A stretch of 64,000 nt of DNA from Theropithecus gelada (lineage: Eukaryota > Chordata > Mammalia > Primates > Cercopithecidae): positions 72,300,338-72,364,337 of the forward strand of contig NC_037681.1 of the NCBI RefSeq assembly GCF_003255815.1. Direction: 5' to 3'. A model generated the notes under the pieces. It was not told the origin of the DNA, searched no databases, and saw nothing but the letters and a program-made list of their open reading frames with translations. Position 1 is the stretch's first letter; every line of letters starts with the position of its first letter. A program made the translations under genes and the position numbers. This document shows, piece after piece, positions 59,936-64,000 of the stretch.

Positions 59936-62629
59936 AATGAAAATAGTAATTTGCTTTTTTAAAGGAATATATATCCATACTTATACACGGATATACATAT
60001 GACTTGGAGTAATAGAGATAAAATATTAATAATTTTTCCAGGGCAGTTTAATATTTATACAATGCAATTACTAATGCTATTCAAAAAATAAATATTTAAA
60101 TATGGTAATTTACTGCCCTAAAAATCCCCAAAATGTATTTACAAAATAATATGGTTGGTTGTTATTTCCCAGAATTAAAAATCAGAAGGGAAACTTGAGA
60201 AATGTCTAGCAACTATGGTTCAGTTGAGAAAGCATAGGAGAAAGAGGTCAATAGGTTACCAGTAAATAGATGTATCCATTATATCCATACACCACTTACA
60301 AGAGATTTATAAGAACAACTGAATTCTAAGGAAAGCTTGTTGAAGATTTCAAATAAGTGACATTAATAAGTGAAAGAACAAAAAATTTAAAATTTTATTT
60401 TTAATGGACAAGCACAGTGTGAAAAAATTCATGAATCCAGGCTGTAAAAAGCACTGAAGTTAAAACTAGAAAGAATAACATCATCAATCAATATAAAACA
60501 AGAAGGCACTTCCCAATAATTGTCAATTAATTGACAATTCCATATCTTTGTTAAAATTATATTTGAAATGAAATCATGTTACATTTTAAAACTCAGTTTT
60601 ATGCAATTTTCAATAAATACTTCCTACTTCATTTATTAAGTTCATTTATTCAACTTTTAATTACACTTTTCTATGACCTTTGGCACACACATTCTATCTA
60701 CCTGTTTGTATTTTTCCTGATTTTTACTCTGGGCTATAATATAGGAAATAAATCAATAGATTTCATTTTGCCAAATGTCAGTTTTTAAGTTTGGAGAACT
60801 CATTATTAAATTCTCATCTGCTTACTCTTCAGCACCCAATGGATTTAATCTCTTTTCATCCTTCAAGTAATATGGATTATTCCTGCTTAAGTCTTTCCAG
60901 ACTTCCTTGTGTAGGGTTTACCACTCCTCTTTCTTTCTCTATACCCATTGGATTTATGCATACTTCTATGAAATGCTCATGGAAATATCACTTTCACTAA
61001 TAAGTAAACTCATTGAGAGGAAGACCCTGGAGATACCTCAAGGCAAAGTTTGGAGTTTTAGGAAAGTTCTGATTTAAGGCTACTGATTGAACTTTAGTAC
61101 CTGAAGGATGAATTTTAACTTTACTGTCCTTTATTAGTATAAAGAAACTCTAATATTTGTACATATGCTTTCATCTTTCCCATAGCAAATCACTTTCTCT
61201 ATTTAGTTTTTCTCTTGTCTAAATAACTCTGGTGATGATGAATTCTCTAGTTTTTTGATATCACTTTAATCTCCCGCAATTAGTTTTCTATTTTAAATTT
61301 CTGGGAGAGAAAACTGATTTGTCTCACTCTTTTGTTGTTGTTAATGTTATGTCCCATTAGTCAGGTCACTGGGCTATCCACAGATGATATTCTTTGTAGT
61401 AGGGTGACCACTCTTGATCCAATTAGAGTGCTTAGAGTGGAGGCAGTATTGTATACTACAGGATATTGCTTTCTCGGTTACCACTATTTCTTTGCCAACT
61501 TTCTAAGATAAAGAAAGTTTTACAGGCAATGAATGAAAACTCCTGTGAAGCATGATCTGAAAGGTTTTATAAATATTGCTAATTTCCAAGCATTTCCAAG
61601 ATCCCACATTAGTGTTAATAAACTATTTTCGATTTCTAATCTTTAAAACAAAGATAACCTGTATGAATATTATACAGCCCCATGAGAAGTCCCATTTTTG
61701 TGTTGTTGTATTCTTATTTCTAGCTCTAGCATAACTACTTAATCAAAGGTATTTTTTCAAGTTCTAGTTGTTTCAGCTTCTGTTGTCAGTAATGCTGATT
61801 CATAGAGAAAGAATTAAACAAAATGGAGCAGTGTTGTAAATGCACACAAAAAAATCAATATTTGCTGAATTGAGGAGAAGAAATCAATAAAGGAAGGTAT
61901 GTTATTGTCAAACTTCTAAAAGGATTTTGCAAACAATGGAGAGTAGACAAAATTCCTAAAACATATATCAGCTCAACTGTCCTTTAGTATATTACACTAA
62001 GGTAGTAGAAAAACTAAATAAACAAACACATGACATTGTGAATATATATTAAGGAGATTAAAGTAAATGTAAGCTAGCTAAAGAGACCCAAGTGTGGTTT
62101 TTGAAAATTATGGTTCTTAAAGACTAATACCTCTCTCAAAGTAGATTTATTTTTGTTATTTGTTTGGTATCGTTTGAGTGATGTATGTATTTTATCTTAG
62201 TTCTTGACCTCTGAGAAAAGAACATTTTTATATGGATATATTATACCCTTTTCTTCAATAAAAAATACCATGAGTCAAGATGTCCTTACACAGCTTAAGA
62301 TGTCATATTAACTCTTAATAGATACAGGCCTTCCAAGAAGCTGATACACTCTCATCAATACACGATGTCAAATTCATGATAAATCGTCTTTTAAAATGAG
62401 ATTTGGGTTAAAAAAATTGATAAATAGGGCCATAACATTTAACCATCATAAAAATGAATCTGCCTTGACATTTATTTCACAAATGAAGATGTTTTAAAGT
62501 TCTGTGAGGCCAAAGACTAATACTTAGTAAGATAATTCCCCTGTTCTTTAGAAACGATAAAATGCTTGCTGTCAAATTCCTAATACTGATGCTGGTTAGT
62601 ATTTTACAGTGATTTTTGTTTTTCAAAGA
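59936..62629. other. AT-rich low-copy sequence with a 22-bp palindrome
   Basis: No gene, RNA or firm repeat. A perfect 22-bp palindrome lies at 60518-60539 (two inverted aattgtcaatt arms with no spacer). Around 61230-61320 the text has an old-L1 texture, too weak to assign. Confidence 0.45.
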
Positions 62630-62810
62630 AATTTTTCAAATATGCTTGGTTTTATCCTCACAGCAACCCTATGACATAAGTAAAGATACTGGGCCTATTT
62701 TACAGATGAAGAAATCGTGATGCAGAAAGAGTTAAATGGTTTAACAAAAGTTACAAAACAAGTTGGGAATTGTAATTCCACTTACTGATTCTTCTAGTTT
62801 TCCTGCTCTT
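62630..62810 (-). repeat. MIR
   Basis: A reverse MIR: 'tttatcctcacagcaaccct', 'ctattttacagatgaagaaa', 'agagttaaatggtttaaca' and 'acaagttgggaattgtaat' in reverse-complement order. Confidence 0.85.
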
Positions 62811-63089
62811 CTGTACATATTCTCCATGGAAGCAACAACTGTCCTGCCTCCATATGGAATAATCAAAAGTAATTCAATTTGGAAATAAAGACTGCTACTG
62901 CACTGATATCTAGACTAACAGACTATTATTGTATTGTCTGAGGCAATATTTAGGACAGCATAAGGAAATAAAAAATATCAATATGTTTCTAGCATTTTAG
63001 AATGTACCACATACCTATTAAGTACAATCATTTAAATAGAGCATTAGTAGAATAGAATCCTGAAATGCCGTAGATGGGTAGGAATAATG
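62811..63089. other. Low-copy sequence, nothing recognised
   Basis: Unrecognised spacer between two MIRs. Confidence 0.4.
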
Positions 63090-63265
63090 GTACTGAGAGC
63101 AAACACTTACAGCACGTTTACAGTGTGCCTAATGTTGTTGCTTTTGATCCTATGAGTCATAAAGTATGCATTATTTTTAATTTTACAGTAGAGGGAATTG
63201 AGTTATGGAAAGGTAATGATTTGCTCCAGACCACATAGCTCATTCATATTTTCAGCAGCAAATAA
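63090..63265 (-). repeat. MIR
   Basis: A reverse MIR: 'cagtgtgcctaatgttgttg', 'ttgatcctatgagtcata', 'ttacagtagagggaattga' and 'ccagaccacatagctcatt' in reverse-complement order. Confidence 0.8.
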
Positions 63266-64000
63266 CTATGAAATGCAGTTCAGTTTATCAGCAAAAGGAG
63301 GTTTCCCATGAAATGATCTGAATGATTTGCTAGAAAGTGGAAGTGTGTCAAGATTAAAATAGACTGGTTATTTTATGAAGAATGATATTTGGAGATACAA
63401 AAACATAGGAAGCTACAGCAAAGATGTTCTCTTTTATTCTTTCTACGAACCTTTTATGAAACGTAAGAAATGATGGCCGGATGTCAGAAAACTAGCAAGA
63501 ATTACAGAGCTAAATACCTGATTTTTTTATTAGAAAGTATTAAAGTGCTTGTCAGAAATGATTTTTTATAAAAATGACTAAATATGCCAGTCAAGTGTTG
63601 TTTGTTATACTAAGACACTGCTGAACCTCAAAACAAAAATGATGACTCAATTGCCAAGATAAGTATTTGAATAAAAATCATTCAGTTTTATATTATAAAA
63701 ATAAACTGTATACTTAATCATTTTGAAACATTAAACTAGGGTAGCAAGTTCAAGTACCCCTTTAAATATAGAGACAGAAAAACACATTAGTTTTGAGAGT
63801 GAAATCTAGAATCACATCAGACTCCACATCTTCTAAATCCAGTGCTTTCTCTCATGTTTCCCCCAAAGAGTGAGATTGTTCTGAAGAAAATGTGTGATTA
63901 AAAAATAATGTTTGAATTTGGGGAATATTTTTCTTGACTTTTTTTTCTATTCTTTCAGAAACACAAATCTATTATAAGCCAACGACATGTTTTCTATATG
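63266..64000. other. Low-copy sequence, possible MIR scrap
   Basis: Mostly unrecognised. 63740-63860 ('agactccacatcttctaaat', 'ccagtgctttctctcat') resembles the end of a reverse MIR but is too weak to call firmly. Confidence 0.4.

Noticed and set aside
1..64000. CRISPR arrays, tRNA or rRNA genes, bacterial-type operons or a new defence system
   Set aside because: Primate nuclear DNA with no spaced direct-repeat array and no tRNA-like cloverleaf that I could see. Nothing suggests an undescribed protein system.

Overview
This window is nuclear DNA from a primate, most likely an Old World monkey. It is strongly AT-rich, is built largely from Alu, L1, L2, MIR, MaLR LTR and DNA-transposon copies, and shows no multi-exon gene that I can support. 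The Old World monkey call rests on two things. The Alu at 33458-33762 carries AluYRa-type changes (gcttgagccacc near its head, ctcgcccggc in its left half), and the Alu at 1117 has the matching ggctcaagcc. Several young L1 copies also have a 5'UTR or 3'UTR that differs from the human L1PA form.

Layout. 0-11 kb: two Alus, old MIR pieces, a (CTTT)n tract and an MLT1-like LTR. 11.5-15.7 kb: two young L1 3' ends, one of them a twin-primed (5'-inverted) copy, then a fragment resembling a hAT element and a long polypyrimidine tract. 16.7-22.8 kb: an Alu, an LTR-like block with a perfect DR4 motif, and a nested set in which a 5'-inverted L1 sits inside an older L1, bordered by another Alu. 23-34 kb: mostly low-copy AT-rich sequence with microsatellites, two Tigger-type MITEs, L2 pieces and a recent AluYRa with an exact target-site duplication. 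34.6-36.6 kb: an old L1 split by an Alu whose tail has become a (TCC)n repeat. 36.6-41 kb: mostly low-copy sequence, including a block that looks like a conserved non-coding element. 41.0-42.2 kb: both ends of one full-length young L1 on the minus strand, with an exact 15-bp target-site duplication and a 398-base run of N where its body should be. 42-53 kb: low-copy sequence with MIR, L2, a truncated Alu and an L1 3' end. 53-56.5 kb: an old L1/HAL1-like element carrying a MITE and an L1PB-like insertion, followed by another L1. 56.5-64 kb: MIRs, a polypurine tract, an L1 scrap, a MaLR LTR end and low-copy sequence.

No gene network can be described. The only coding material is decayed or partial L1 ORF2. 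One C-terminus, at 41 kb, stays open as far as the assembly gap. I found no host-gene exon, RNA gene, CRISPR array or undescribed system. The points most worth checking are the unresolved full-length L1, the young AluYRa, the DR4 site and the candidate non-coding element near 40 kb. Repeat family names come from recall of consensus features without a database search, so subfamily names are tentative.
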